The notes under the pieces were generated by a model, which was not told where the DNA came from, ran no database searches, and saw only the letters and a program-made list of their open reading frames with translations. The position numbers and the translations under genes are program-made. 64,000 nt of DNA. It comes from Acidovorax temperans. Lineage in GTDB: Bacteria > Pseudomonadota > Gammaproteobacteria > Burkholderiales > Burkholderiaceae_C. Position 1 is the stretch's first letter. Each line of letters starts with the position of its first letter. Shown here one piece after another: positions 38,111 to 47,316 of the stretch. The stretch is taken from contig NZ_VFPV01000001.1 of NCBI RefSeq assembly GCF_006716905.1, positions 301,501-365,500 of the forward strand. Direction: 5' to 3'.

Positions 38111-38404
38111 TCAAGTGCAGGAGGGATGCTTGCGGCAATCGTCAGGGCGCTCCTCGTCAGGCACCGGGCAGCGATTCAGTTCAAAGGGGGACATCGCAAG
38201 CAAGGTGGTGAGCGCACTGGACACCATGGTGAGCGCCCAGAACCCAAAGAACGCCAAGGTGTAGACGCCTGTTCTCGACAAGGTGACAGGCTGCCCGAAC
38301 CAGTGAAGGTCTTGCGGGTCCACCATCGCAAAGACGAGCATCTCAATCACACCTGCCACCAAAAAGGCTGGCCAGGCAATCCACATCAGGCGCTGTGTCC
38401 ACAT
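38111..38404 (-). CDS. small membrane protein at the end of the cco operon
   Basis: The 97-residue protein has two membrane helices (LMWIAWPAFLVAGVIEMLVF and TLAFFGFWALTMVSSALTTLL) joined by a conserved-looking loop with DPQDLHWFGQPV, and a Cys-containing tail (LNRCPVPDEERPDDCRKH). A good ribosome binding site (AAGGAAA) precedes the ATG. I do not recognise a named family. Its place behind ccoH suggests an accessory of the cbb3 oxidase, which is inference only. Confidence 0.7.
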   Translation of the reverse strand: MWTQRLMWIAWPAFLVAGVIEMLVFAMVDPQDLHWFGQPVTLSRTGVYTLAFFGFWALTMVSSALTTLLAMSPFELNRCPVPDEERPDDCRKHPSCT

Positions 38405-38471
38405 CGTGCTGTTTCCTTGCGGTGTTGTATTGGGTCGTTGCGAAATTCAGTGAACCAGAGTGACTTCACAA

Positions 38472-38747
38472 TCACCTCGGCTGCGCTTCTGGCGGGGTCG
38501 CAGCGTGATTGCGCCCTTTCATCGCGGGCGCCAAGCTCTTCTCTGGGTGTTCCAGGGTCTTGTTGATGTCGATACCTCGCTGGTAGTAATCCTCCGCGAC
38601 CACAGGATCTGGGCGCGACATCGCAAGCCACAAAGTAATGAACCCCGCAACAATGACCACCAAGGGGCCCGCCAATACCAGCCACACATGGCCAAACTTC
38701 CACCATGGGGCTGCGGCTGGCGTGGCTGAGGAAGAAACAGTAGACAT
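38472..38747 (-). CDS. ccoH: FixH/CcoH family protein of cbb3 oxidase assembly
   Basis: The 91-residue protein has one N-terminal membrane helix (HVWLVLAGPLVVIVAGFITLW) and the FixH-type segment DPVVAEDYYQRGIDINKTLE. CcoH helps assemble the cbb3 oxidase together with the copper pump CcoI. GGAG lies 7 bases before the ATG at 38747; another ATG 12 bp upstream is less well placed. The protein is shorter than enterobacterial or rhizobial FixH, as is usual for this lineage. Confidence 0.85.
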   Translation of the reverse strand: MSTVSSSATPAAAPWWKFGHVWLVLAGPLVVIVAGFITLWLAMSRPDPVVAEDYYQRGIDINKTLEHPEKSLAPAMKGRNHAATPPEAQPR

Positions 38748-38792
38748 AGCAAACTCCATTAACTCAGGCTTGTACGTTGAATGAGAACGGTA

Positions 38793-40250
38793 CTACCTGG
38801 GAACCAAAAATACGGTTTTTTCTGCCACGTGGGCACCGCCACCCTCGGCACCAATTTCAAAGGTGATGGGATGAGACCCAGGTGAAGCAGACCCATAAGG
38901 CACCTGCAATCGCACAGCGACCCAGCGAGACTGAGCGGGATCGACCTCCACCGACACTTCAGACACCACTTCAAGCCCCTCAAGACCCTTGGCATCTATG
39001 CGGTAGCGCTGCGGAGTTTCGGTAGCGTTCATGATCTGAATGCGGTAGATGTTTTCCAACTTACCCCCAGCCACGATGCGCGACAAGGCGGCCCGGTCGC
39101 GAACCACGTCCACTTTCAGCGGTGTTCTCGTCACCAGGCTCGCCAACATCGCCACACACAAGGCGACAAGCACGGCACTGTAGACCAAGACGCGGGGACG
39201 CAGCACACGCCGCAACATCTGCGATTGGGTCCAGCGTTTGACCACACCATTCTGGGTAGTGAAGCGAATCAACCCGCGTGGGTACTTCATCTTGTCCATG
39301 ACGGTATTGCACGCATCAACGCACAAACCGCAACCGATGCACTCGTACTGCAAACCCTTGCGGATATCGATGCCCACCGGACACACCTGAACACACAACG
39401 TGCAATCAATGCAATCGCCCAGGCCTTTCGCCTTGTAATCCACCGTCTTGTTACGTGGGCCACGAGGCTCGCCACGCTCTACGTCATAGCTGACGATCAA
39501 GGTGTCTTTGTCGAACATGGCGCTCTGGAAGCGGGCATAAGGGCACATGTACTTGCACACCTGCTCGCGCATGAAGCCAGCGTTCCCATAGGTAGCGAAC
39601 CCGTAGAAGAGCACCCAGAAAATCTGCCAACCGCCCTGCCATGCCAGCAACTCCGCACCCAACTCGCGGATCGGCACGAAGTAGCCCACAAAAGTAAAGC
39701 CTGTCCACAAGGCTACGGTGATCCAGACAATCTGCTTGAAGAATTTTTTGCGGATCTTCTCGAAAGTCCAAGGCCCACCATCCAGGCGCAAACGGGCACT
39801 GCGATCACCTTCGATCTTGTGCTCGATCCACATGAAAATTTCGGTGTACACCGTTTGCGGACATGAAAAGCCACACCACAAACGCCCGGCCACGGCGGTG
39901 AACAGGAACAGTGAGAGCGCTGAAATGATCAGCAAACCCGTCAGGTAGATGAAGTCCTGCGGGTACAGCACCAAGCCAAAGATATAAAAGCGACGCGCTC
40001 CCAAATCGAAGAGCACCATCTGGCGCTGCACCCACTCCAGCCAGGGCAAGCCATAAAACACCAGTTGTGTGAGAAACACCATCGCCCAGCGCCACCGGGC
40101 AAATACTCCGCTGATGGATCGCGGGTAGATCTTCTTTTGCGCTTCGTACAGGGAGACGATCTCGACCTGGCTGCTGGGCACTTCCGAACCATCTGCGGCA
40201 ACAGGAGCGACAGGAATAACCTTGCGAGGAGACTCGCTGGGTGGCTTCAT
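38793..40250 (-). CDS. ccoG: cytochrome oxidase accessory protein CcoG (polyferredoxin)
   Basis: The 485-residue membrane protein has helices flanking a region with GRLWCGFSCPQTVYTEIFMW and two ferredoxin motifs, CIDCTLCVQVCPVGID and CIGCGLCVDACN, for two [4Fe-4S] clusters. A periplasmic immunoglobulin-like C-terminal domain follows. CcoG is a copper(II) reductase that helps supply copper to the cbb3 oxidase. It lies between ccoP and ccoH, the standard order. Confidence 0.94.
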   Translation of the reverse strand: MKPPSESPRKVIPVAPVAADGSEVPSSQVEIVSLYEAQKKIYPRSISGVFARWRWAMVFLTQLVFYGLPWLEWVQRQMVLFDLGARRFYIFGLVLYPQDFIYLTGLLIISALSLFLFTAVAGRLWCGFSCPQTVYTEIFMWIEHKIEGDRSARLRLDGGPWTFEKIRKKFFKQIVWITVALWTGFTFVGYFVPIRELGAELLAWQGGWQIFWVLFYGFATYGNAGFMREQVCKYMCPYARFQSAMFDKDTLIVSYDVERGEPRGPRNKTVDYKAKGLGDCIDCTLCVQVCPVGIDIRKGLQYECIGCGLCVDACNTVMDKMKYPRGLIRFTTQNGVVKRWTQSQMLRRVLRPRVLVYSAVLVALCVAMLASLVTRTPLKVDVVRDRAALSRIVAGGKLENIYRIQIMNATETPQRYRIDAKGLEGLEVVSEVSVEVDPAQSRWVAVRLQVPYGSASPGSHPITFEIGAEGGGAHVAEKTVFLVPR

Positions 40251-40327
40251 GGTGGCGCTCTCTACTTAATCCAAAACTTCAGAAACAACAAAGGGGCGGC
40301 GCCCTCAGGCACCGCCCCGCGTTCACA

Positions 40328-41236
40328 TCACTGCGCCTTGTTGTTTGACAATCCCCAAACATACGAGGCCAGCACCTTGATCTGCGCTTCGGTCAACTTG
40401 TCTGCCTGTGCAGGCATCTGATTGACCTTGCCATTGTTGATCATGGCGGTAATCGCGGCTTCACCCCAGCCATGCAGCCAGATGTCGTCAGTCAGGTTGG
40501 GCGCACCCAAAGCCTGATTGCCCTTGCCGTCCATGCCGTGGCAGGCGGCGCAAGCACCAAACTTGGACTTGCCCAAAGAAGCACGCAGAGAATCGTGGGG
40601 GCTACCCGACAGACTGAGCACATAGTGCGAGAGGTTACGCACATCTTCTGGAGAACCTACGGCAGCAGCCATGGGAGGCATGTTGCCAATGCGGCCCTTT
40701 TGCAGGGTTTCCAGAATCTTGTCGTGTGTGCCACCGTACAACCAGTCGCCGTCGGCCAAGTTGGGGAAACCCTTGCTGCCGCGGGCGTCAGAGCCATGGC
40801 ACTGAGCGCAATTGTTCATGAACAGGCGTTCACCGATGGCCTTGGCTTGCGTGTCCACGGCAATCGCTTCAGGGGTCATGGATGCAAAGCGGGCGTACAG
40901 GGGTTCCAACTCCTTGTTGGCCTTGGCCACTTCTGCCTCATATTCGCCCTTCTGGGTCCAGCCAAGCTTGCCGGCTGAACTACCCAAACCTGGGTAGGCA
41001 GCCAGGTAGCCCAAGCCAAAGATGATGGTCAGAACGAACATCCACACCCACCAGCGCGGCAGGGGGTTGTTCATTTCCACCAGGTCTTCATCCCAGACGT
41101 GGCCTGTAGTGTTGTCGGCCGTTGATACGACCTTCTTGCGGCCTGCCATCCAAAGCAGCACGGCGCAGCCAATGATGCCGACCAAGGTCAGCGCGGTCAC
41201 AAAGACCGACCAGAAATTGCTGGTGAAGTCACTCAT
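40328..41236 (-). CDS. ccoP: cbb3-type cytochrome c oxidase subunit III
   Basis: The 302-residue diheme cytochrome has N-terminal membrane helices (FVTALTLVGIIGCAVLLWMAG and WWVWMFVLTIIFGLGYLAAY) and two CXXCH heme sites, CAQCHG and CAACHG. It passes electrons from soluble cytochrome c to CcoO and CcoN. The N-terminal domain with two helices is the normal form. Confidence 0.95.
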   Translation of the reverse strand: MSDFTSNFWSVFVTALTLVGIIGCAVLLWMAGRKKVVSTADNTTGHVWDEDLVEMNNPLPRWWVWMFVLTIIFGLGYLAAYPGLGSSAGKLGWTQKGEYEAEVAKANKELEPLYARFASMTPEAIAVDTQAKAIGERLFMNNCAQCHGSDARGSKGFPNLADGDWLYGGTHDKILETLQKGRIGNMPPMAAAVGSPEDVRNLSHYVLSLSGSPHDSLRASLGKSKFGACAACHGMDGKGNQALGAPNLTDDIWLHGWGEAAITAMINNGKVNQMPAQADKLTEAQIKVLASYVWGLSNNKAQ

Positions 41237-41260
41237 GGGTTTTTCTCATTCTGGTGGAGT

Positions 41261-41398
41261 TCATTCTTGCTCAAAGGGCAAGCGAGCAGCCTCATCAAAT
41301 TTGGCACGGTTGCGGCCCATGTAGGCCCACACCCAGATGCCGATGAAGCAGACCATTGAAGCCAGCGTGGCCACAATGCGCATGGTGGTGATGTCCAT
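41261..41398 (-). CDS. ccoQ: cbb3 oxidase subunit CcoQ
   Basis: A 45-codon frame between ccoO and ccoP encodes one membrane helix (IVATLASMVCFIGIWVWAY) followed by a short charged tail (GRNRAKFDEAARLPFEQE). Length, position and topology match CcoQ (FixQ), the small stabilising subunit. It was found by reading the gap, as it is too short for common gene-calling limits. Confidence 0.88.
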   Translation of the reverse strand: MDITTMRIVATLASMVCFIGIWVWAYMGRNRAKFDEAARLPFEQE

Positions 41399-41412
41399 AT
41401 GCCAACCCTCCC

Positions 41413-42045
41413 TTACTTGAGCGCGCGGCCCATGACTTGCAGATAGGCGATCAGTGCATCCAACTCCGTCTTGCCCTTGACCTCATCAGCGGCAGCGGTG
41501 ATTTGCGCGTCGGTGTATGGAACGCCCACAGTGCGCAGCGCCTTCATGCGAGGAGCCAAATCGGCCGGATTGACCAGGGTCTTCTCAAGCCAGGGGTAGG
41601 CAGGCATGTTGGACTCAGGCACCACGTCACGTGGGTTGTTCAAGTGGATGCGATGCCATTCGTCGCTGTACTTGCCGCCCACGCGATGCAGGTCAGGACC
41701 TGTGCGCTTGCTGCCCCATTGGAAGGGGTGGTCATACACGAACTCACCCGCCACCGAGTAGTGGCCATAGCGCAGGGTTTCTGCACGGAAGGGACGGATC
41801 ATCTGCGAGTGGCAGTTGTAGCAACCCTCACGGATGTACACATCACGCCCGATCAGCTGGGTGGCTGTGTAGGGCTCCACGCCCTTCACAGCCTCCGTGG
41901 TGGACTTCTGGAAGAACAGGGGCACGATCTCCACCAGGCCGCCAATGGCGATCACCAGCAGGATCAGCACGATCATCAAGAAGTTGTTGGTTTCAATCTT
42001 CTCGTGGCTGAAACCGGCAGAAGCTTGCTTGTTGTTTTGAGACAT
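41413..42045 (-). CDS. ccoO: cbb3-type cytochrome c oxidase subunit II
   Basis: The 210-residue monoheme cytochrome has one membrane helix ([21 protein letters not shown]) and the heme site [14 protein letters not shown] typical of CcoO. It ends with the conserved [15 protein letters not shown] strong AAGGAG ribosome binding site precedes the ATG, 18 bp after the ccoN stop. Confidence 0.96.
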   Translation of the reverse strand: MSQNNKQASAGFSHEKIETNNFLMIVLILLVIAIGGLVEIVPLFFQKSTTEAVKGVEPYTATQLIGRDVYIREGCYNCHSQMIRPFRAETLRYGHYSVAGEFVYDHPFQWGSKRTGPDLHRVGGKYSDEWHRIHLNNPRDVVPESNMPAYPWLEKTLVNPADLAPRMKALRTVGVPYTDAQITAAADEVKGKTELDALIAYLQVMGRALK

Positions 42046-42063
42046 GGGTTAGCTCCTTGAGGC

Positions 42064-43503
42064 TCAAGCGTGGGCAGTGTTCACGGCGGGGATAGCCACC
42101 TTGACCGAACGGCCAGAGATTGCGGTTGCCCACACGTTCCATGCCATCACCAGCATGCCGCCCAGATACAGCAGACCACCGGCCACACGGATCACATAGA
42201 AGGGATAAGTAGCCTTCACGCTTTCAACGAAGGTGTAGGTCAGCGTGCCATCAGGGTTCACAGCGCGCCACATCAGGCCTTGCATCACACCGGCAATCCA
42301 CATTGCAGCGATGTACAGCACGATACCGATGGTGGCCATCCAGAAGTGCAGTTCAATCGCCTTGATGGAGTGCATCTTTTCGCGGCCAAACAGGCGGGGC
42401 ACCAGGTAGTACAGCGAGCCCATGGAGATCAGACCCACCCAGCCCAGGGCACCAGAGTGCACGTGGCCCACGGTCCAGTCGGTGTAGTGGCTCAGTGCGT
42501 TCACGGTCTTGATGGACATCATCGGACCTTCGAACGTGGACATGCCGTAGAACGACAGCGACACGATCAGGAAGCGCAGGATAGGATCGTCGCGCAGCTT
42601 GTGCCATGCGCCCGACAGGGTCATGATCCCGTTGATCATGCCGCCCCAGCTGGGAGCCAGCAGGATCAGGGAGAACACCATACCGACGGACTGCGTCCAG
42701 TCAGGCAACGCGGTGTAGTGCAGATGGTGAGGACCCGCCCACATGTAAGTGAAGATCAGGGCCCAGAAGTGCACGATCGACAGGCGATACGAGTACACGG
42801 GGCGGCCAGCCTGCTTGGGGATGAAGTAATACATCATGCCCAGGAAGCCTGCGGTCAGGAAGAAGCCCACGGCATTGTGGCCATACCACCACTGCACCAT
42901 GGCATCCTGCACACCCGCATAGGCCGAGTAGCTCTTCATGAAGCCTGCGGGCACTGCAGCACTGTTCACCAGGTGCAGCAATGCCACAGCCAGAATGAAG
43001 GCGCCAAAGAACCAGTTGGCCACGTAGATGTGCTTGACCTTGCGCGTACCTACCGTGCCAAAGAACACGATGGCATAGGACACCCAGACCAGCGTGATCA
43101 GGATGTCGATAGGCCATTCCAGTTCAGCGTATTCCTTGCCGGAGGTGTAACCCAGCGGCAGGCTGATGGCGGCAGCCAGAATGACTAACTGCCAACCCCA
43201 GAACGTGAACGATGCGAGGGCCGGCGCAAACAACCGAACCTGGCAGGTACGCTGCACCACGTAGTAGCTGGTGGCGAACAAAGCGCAGCCACCAAAAGCA
43301 AAAATCACCGCATTGGTATGCAGTGGGCGCAAACGGCCATAACTAAGCCATGAAATGCCTAGGTTGAGTTCTGGCCATGCCAACTGGGCGGCAATGATGA
43401 CGCCCACCAGCATGCCGACCACCCCCCAAACCACGGCCATGATTGAGAACTGACGCACGACCGTGTCGTTGTAATGCGCAGCATTTGTTTTTGGAAAATC
43501 CAT
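42064..43503 (-). CDS. ccoN: cbb3-type cytochrome c oxidase subunit I
   Basis: The 479-residue heme-copper oxidase subunit holds the catalytic centre that reduces oxygen with high affinity. Visible sequences include [11 protein letters not shown] (heme b ligand), [20 protein letters not shown] (copper B histidine and the cross-linked tyrosine region), [19 protein letters not shown] and the [16 protein letters not shown] ligands. The start at [13 protein letters not shown] has an AGAGGTG ribosome binding site. A palindromic FNR box lies 54 bp upstream, so ccoNOQPGH should be induced by Fnr at low oxygen. Confidence 0.97.
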   Translation of the reverse strand: MDFPKTNAAHYNDTVVRQFSIMAVVWGVVGMLVGVIIAAQLAWPELNLGISWLSYGRLRPLHTNAVIFAFGGCALFATSYYVVQRTCQVRLFAPALASFTFWGWQLVILAAAISLPLGYTSGKEYAELEWPIDILITLVWVSYAIVFFGTVGTRKVKHIYVANWFFGAFILAVALLHLVNSAAVPAGFMKSYSAYAGVQDAMVQWWYGHNAVGFFLTAGFLGMMYYFIPKQAGRPVYSYRLSIVHFWALIFTYMWAGPHHLHYTALPDWTQSVGMVFSLILLAPSWGGMINGIMTLSGAWHKLRDDPILRFLIVSLSFYGMSTFEGPMMSIKTVNALSHYTDWTVGHVHSGALGWVGLISMGSLYYLVPRLFGREKMHSIKAIELHFWMATIGIVLYIAAMWIAGVMQGLMWRAVNPDGTLTYTFVESVKATYPFYVIRVAGGLLYLGGMLVMAWNVWATAISGRSVKVAIPAVNTAHA

Positions 43504-43557
43504 CGGACACCTCTTTGTATTGCGATACAAGTTTTAACCAGACTGCCATTGCGGTTA

Positions 43558-43571
43558 TTGACGAAAGTCAA
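43558..43571. promoter_or_regulatory. FNR box upstream of ccoN
   Basis: TTGACGAAAGTCAA is a perfect inverted repeat (TTGAC/GTCAA) matching the FNR consensus apart from the outer T/A pair. It overlaps the ccoS stop codon and lies 54 bp before the ccoN ATG. Confidence 0.78.
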
Positions 43572-43705
43572 CCGTCTCGGAGAATGCGCTCCCCCTCTTG
43601 TTCCACACTTTCAAACTGTCCGCGGTACACGGCCCACCACAGGCCGGCCAGGATCATCAGCACCAGAACCACAGACAGAGGAATCAATAAATAAAGGATG
43701 TCCAT
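43568..43705 (-). CDS. ccoS: cbb3 oxidase maturation protein CcoS
   Basis: The 45-residue protein is a single membrane helix (MDILYLLIPLSVVLVLMILA) followed by GLWWAVYRGQFESVEQEGER, the family pattern. CcoS is needed for insertion of cofactors into cbb3 oxidase. Its ATG overlaps the ccoI stop codon. Confidence 0.92.
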   Translation of the reverse strand: MDILYLLIPLSVVLVLMILAGLWWAVYRGQFESVEQEGERILRDG

Positions 43706-46218
43706 CAGGCGGGCTCCGCAGTTTGAAATGACGACACGGCAGCAGATGAACCCCCTGCTGCCTGCGAAATAGAAGGCGACGGATCGCCATGAGCGCCACC
43801 CGGCGCCTCTGGCAATCCCTTGGAAAGGCGGGCGGCATTGAGCACCACCAACAGCGAACTGAGCGCCATGCCCAATCCCGCAAGCCAGGCAGGCATCCAG
43901 CCCACCACAGCCAAAGGAACACACAGAGCGTTGTACCCAGCGGCCCACCATAGATTTTGCCGCACAATCTGTAAGGTTTTGCGCGCCAGAAGCACTGCCT
44001 GGGGCACCTGAGTCAAACTGTCCCGCAGCACCACGAAATCTGCGCGCGAGCGCGCCAAGGGCACGGCCCGGCCAAAAGCGAATGACACATGGGCCCCCGC
44101 CATCACGGGGCCATCGTTCAAGCCATCGCCCACCATGGCCACGCGGTGGCCCTGGGCCTGCAGGCTTTGCAGCGCCGCCAGTTTGTCTTGCGGCGTACAA
44201 GCCCCGCGGGCCTCGGTGATACCCGCCTGCGCAGCCACACGTTGCACGGCTTCTGGGCGGTCGCCAGACAGCATCTGCACACTCAAACCCGCATCGGCCA
44301 GCGCACGCACCACCATGGCAGCCTCTGCGCGCAGGTCTTCAACCAATCCAAACCGGGCCATTTCCAGCGTCTGCGCATGGCCTGGCTGACCACGCTCCTC
44401 GGCCAAAACGACCCACAGGGCAGCGCCGTCCGCATCTTCTGCGAATTCGGTAGCACCAGCCTCACGCGCCACCACACCAGCATGAATGGCAGAGCCCAGG
44501 CGCACGCGGCGTGGCGGGCATTGCCCCGTGCGGTCTTGCACATCAGCACTCAAACCGAGCCCTGCCTGCTCTTCCAGATGGGAAACCAGCCAACGACCAT
44601 CGTCCGCGCCAGCAGCTTCCACCAGGGCACGCGATGCCGGATGCAAGGACTGCCGCGCCAACGCGGCAGCCAACGACAAGGCACTTGCCCGATCCAGATC
44701 GCCACCCGCCAGCCGCACCGTGTGCAATGCCATCGCATCGCGGGTGAGCGTGCCCGTTTTGTCAAACACCACCGTATCGATCTGCGCCAGGGCCTCCAGC
44801 CCTTGCAGGTTGCGCACCAGCACGCCCTGCCGCGCCAGCGTACCTGCTGCCGTCAACATCGCCACCGGGGTGGCCAACGACAACGCACAGGGGCAAGTGA
44901 CGATGAGCACCGCCACCGCCACCATCAGCGCGTGCCCTGGGTCTTTGGGCCACCACCAGGCAGCAGCAGCAAAGGCGGCCAGCAACACTGCCACCAAAAA
45001 CGGTTTGGCGATGCGGTCCGCCAGCTGGGCCAGACGTGGCTTTTGCAGGCCAGCGCTCTCCATTAAGGCCACGATCTGTGCAAAGCGGGTTTGGGCGCCC
45101 ACACATTCCACGCGAACTTCTACCGACGACTGCAGGTTGTAGCTGCCAGCCGTTACCGCGCTGCCTTCGGGCTTGTGCACCGGGGTCGATTCACCAGTCA
45201 GCAGGGCTTCGTCGGCCTGGGTGCTGCCTTTGAGAATCGTGCCGTCGGCCGGAAACGCCTCTCCTGGCAAGACGCGCACCGTGTCGCCCACCACCAGGCG
45301 ACGCACCGCCACGCGGGTGAATGCACCGTCAGCGCCCAAGCGCTCCACGCTGTCGGGCAGGCGATTGAGCACCGCTTCCAGCGCACCTGCCGTGCGGTCA
45401 CGCAGGCGCAGCTCCAGCCAGCGCCCGGTGAGCAGGAAGAAAACGAACATGGTCAGCGAGTCGAAGTACACCTCGCGACCAAAAATGCCATTGGGGTCGA
45501 AGGTGCCTGCCGTGCTCACCACAAAGGTGATGCCCATGCCAAGCGCCACGGGCAGGTCCATGCTCACCTGCCGCTGGCGTACATCGCGCAAGGCACTGGT
45601 AAAGAAAGGGCCGCAGGCAAAAAAGACCACGGGCAGCGAAATCACCCACGAGGCCCAGCGCAGCAGCGTTTCCATCTCTTGCGACAAATCGCCGGGCTGC
45701 GCCACGTACGCAGGCCATGCGTACATCATCACCTGCATCATGCAAAAACCGGCCACCAGCCAGCGCCACAGCGCACGGCGACTTTCCACCAGCCGCTGGC
45801 CGCGCACAAAAGCATCCATGGCCGGAACCGCGCGATACCCCGCGCTGCGCACCGCTGCCATCCACTGCGATGGCAACACCCTGCCCGGCTGCCACACCAC
45901 GCGGGCGCGACGGGTGGCTGCGCTCACATCGGCCTGCAACACACCGGGCACAGACTTCAAGGCATCTTCAATGGTGAGGGCACAGGCCGCGCAATGCATT
46001 CCATCCAGCACCACATGCGAATCCCAGGTTGAGCTGGCAGGGTCTGCCACGGCACTTGCGTCCAGCGCAGAGCCTGAAGGCGTGCAAGGCCGACCAAAAC
46101 CCAGCCACTCTTGTGGGTCGTCCAGAAGAGACACGGCTGCTGGGTCCACCGCCGCCTCGGAAGCGCCAACCACAGGCGCCACCGGAATTTCCGGCGCACC
46201 GGAGCGAAACATTGACAT
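43705..46218 (-). CDS. ccoI: copper-translocating P1B-type ATPase CcoI
   Basis: The 837-residue pump has an N-terminal heavy-metal domain (GMHCAACALTIEDAL), the CPC ion-binding helix (IVTCPCALSLATPVAM), the phosphorylation site DKTGTLT, the TGES loop and the hinge GDGLNDGPV. It belongs to the FixI/CcoI type that delivers copper for the cbb3 oxidase rather than the CopA detoxification type, as shown by its place next to ccoS and ccoN. An N-terminal extension of about 70 residues precedes the metal domain. An FNR box at 46253 lies just upstream. Confidence 0.95.
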   Translation of the reverse strand: MSMFRSGAPEIPVAPVVGASEAAVDPAAVSLLDDPQEWLGFGRPCTPSGSALDASAVADPASSTWDSHVVLDGMHCAACALTIEDALKSVPGVLQADVSAATRRARVVWQPGRVLPSQWMAAVRSAGYRAVPAMDAFVRGQRLVESRRALWRWLVAGFCMMQVMMYAWPAYVAQPGDLSQEMETLLRWASWVISLPVVFFACGPFFTSALRDVRQRQVSMDLPVALGMGITFVVSTAGTFDPNGIFGREVYFDSLTMFVFFLLTGRWLELRLRDRTAGALEAVLNRLPDSVERLGADGAFTRVAVRRLVVGDTVRVLPGEAFPADGTILKGSTQADEALLTGESTPVHKPEGSAVTAGSYNLQSSVEVRVECVGAQTRFAQIVALMESAGLQKPRLAQLADRIAKPFLVAVLLAAFAAAAWWWPKDPGHALMVAVAVLIVTCPCALSLATPVAMLTAAGTLARQGVLVRNLQGLEALAQIDTVVFDKTGTLTRDAMALHTVRLAGGDLDRASALSLAAALARQSLHPASRALVEAAGADDGRWLVSHLEEQAGLGLSADVQDRTGQCPPRRVRLGSAIHAGVVAREAGATEFAEDADGAALWVVLAEERGQPGHAQTLEMARFGLVEDLRAEAAMVVRALADAGLSVQMLSGDRPEAVQRVAAQAGITEARGACTPQDKLAALQSLQAQGHRVAMVGDGLNDGPVMAGAHVSFAFGRAVPLARSRADFVVLRDSLTQVPQAVLLARKTLQIVRQNLWWAAGYNALCVPLAVVGWMPAWLAGLGMALSSLLVVLNAARLSKGLPEAPGGAHGDPSPSISQAAGGSSAAVSSFQTAEPA

Positions 46219-46252
46219 GGTTCAAGCCTATCCGCGGAACATGACATCCTTA

Positions 46253-46266
46253 TTGACCTGAATCAA
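46253..46266. promoter_or_regulatory. FNR box between ccoI and uspA
   Basis: TTGACCTGAATCAA is identical to the box between hemN and fnr. It lies 35 bp before ccoI and 55 bp before uspA, which are divergent, so it may serve both. Confidence 0.8.
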
Positions 46267-46320
46267 GCCACAAAAGATGATGCATCCTAAGCTTGTTACA
46301 TCACTTTGAGGAGCCCCCCC

Positions 46321-46764
46321 ATGTACAAACGCATCCTGATTGCAACCGACGGTTCACCTTTGTCCGACAAGGCTGTTGAAAGCGGCCTGTCTCTGGCGGC
46401 TTTGACCGGCGCCTCCGTGGTCGCACTCAAAGTGGTGCCCCGCTACCCCCGCAGCTACTTTGAAGGGGGCATGCCGGTGGACGCAAGCGACGTGAAACGC
46501 ATCGAAGGCCAGTGGGGCGACGCCGCCCAGGCCATGGTGGATGCCGTCAAGGCCCAGGGCGCAGCCCAAGGCGTGACCGTGAAAGCCGTCACCGCCAAGT
46601 CCGACCTGGTGGCCGAGGCCGTGATTTCTGCCGCCAAAAAGCACAAGTGCGACCTGATCGTGATGGCATCGCACGGCCGCAAGGGCCTCAAGCGCCTGCT
46701 GCTGGGCAGCGAAACCCAGCACGTGCTGACGCACTCGCACATCCCCGTGCTGGTGCTGCGCTAA
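46321..46764 (+). CDS. universal stress protein
   Basis: The 147-residue protein is a UspA-fold protein with the ATP-binding glycine motif (ASHGRKGLKRLLLGSETQHV) and the N-terminal MYKRILIATDGSPLSDKAV. The start at MYKR follows GAGGAG. Usp genes are often induced by FNR or ANR during oxygen limitation, and the box at 46253 fits that. A clear terminator follows. Confidence 0.92.
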   Translation: MYKRILIATDGSPLSDKAVESGLSLAALTGASVVALKVVPRYPRSYFEGGMPVDASDVKRIEGQWGDAAQAMVDAVKAQGAAQGVTVKAVTAKSDLVAEAVISAAKKHKCDLIVMASHGRKGLKRLLLGSETQHVLTHSHIPVLVLR

Positions 46765-46778
46765 TCACCAAGTTAAGC

Positions 46779-46839
46779 ATCAAAACAGGCTCTAGCGCTT
46801 ATTCAGCAAGCGCTAGCAGCTATGCAAATCATAGCAAAA
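46779..46839. repeat. dispersed palindromic repeat, copy 8 (best preserved)
   Basis: ATCAAAACAGGCTCTAGCGC, TTATTCAGCAAGCGCTAGCA and GCTATGCAAATCATAGC give a near-perfect palindrome. This copy is a good reference for the family. It lies between uspA and its terminator. Confidence 0.85.
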
Positions 46840-46874
46840 CACCGAGAAGGCTCTGCGCCCTCTCGGTGTTTTTT
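46838..46874 (+). terminator. rho-independent terminator after uspA
   Basis: ACACCGAGAAGG pairs with the CCCTCTCGGTGT arm around a short loop, followed by six T residues. Confidence 0.9.
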
Positions 46875-46915
46875 CATTCCCGACTGGTTTGCGGGCAGCC
46901 CAGCGGCGGCCCATT

Positions 46916-47054
46916 GGCAGAGCAATGCCTGCCGCCCCGCCTGGGCCACTTCAAGCGCACGCTGCCGCAGGTGTCGCTGAACTTCGTGCGCTACCAGCAC
47001 GCGCACGACTTTGCGACGCCGCACGAGTTCGACGCCGCCATCCAGTACGGCTAG
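46916..47054 (+). pseudogene. 3' end of an unidentified gene (remnant)
   Basis: A frame ending at the TAG at 47052 reads LPPRLGHFKRTLPQVSLNFV and continues RYQHAHDFATPHEFDAAIQ. It has the amino-acid balance of a real protein and a strongly GC-biased third position, but it has no start, no upstream domain and follows the uspA terminator directly. I read it as the tail of a gene whose front was lost, perhaps when the island to its right formed. I cannot name the family. Confidence 0.45.
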
Positions 47055-47262
47055 GGATGTCCTTACATGGACGTCTCCAGAAGAGCAAGATTCGGCGGCG
47101 TGAAGGTCTGAAGGGTTTGCAGTCTTACATACGGCCTGTCGGTGCAGGGTGTTCGTCCTGCTGGCCCTGATGGCATTCGCGGGTGAGGCTCCTGTCTGCA
47201 CATCGGGCTTGATGCCCTGTATCCCTATCGGATTGCCCCCACCCCGGTTTGACCTGTTGACC
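47055..47262. other. gap between gene remnant and IS element
   Basis: These 208 bp hold no ORF with coding character, no attC-like core pair and no recognised repeat. They mark the left edge of the accessory island. Confidence 0.4.
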
Positions 47263-47316
47263 GGCTTTGTTGCATAAATCGGCCATAGGCCAAGGCATCC
47301 CCAATCCCAAAAAGAT

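Noticed and set aside
46212-46225. Another FNR box over the ccoI start codon (TTGACATGGTTCAA)
   Set aside because: It has an extra mismatch in the right half-site and lies on the start codon; the better box at 46253 explains regulation.
46512-47054. 180-codon ORF across the end of uspA and the following gap
   Set aside because: It runs out of frame through uspA and across its terminator; only the last 40 or so codons have protein character and are listed as a remnant.
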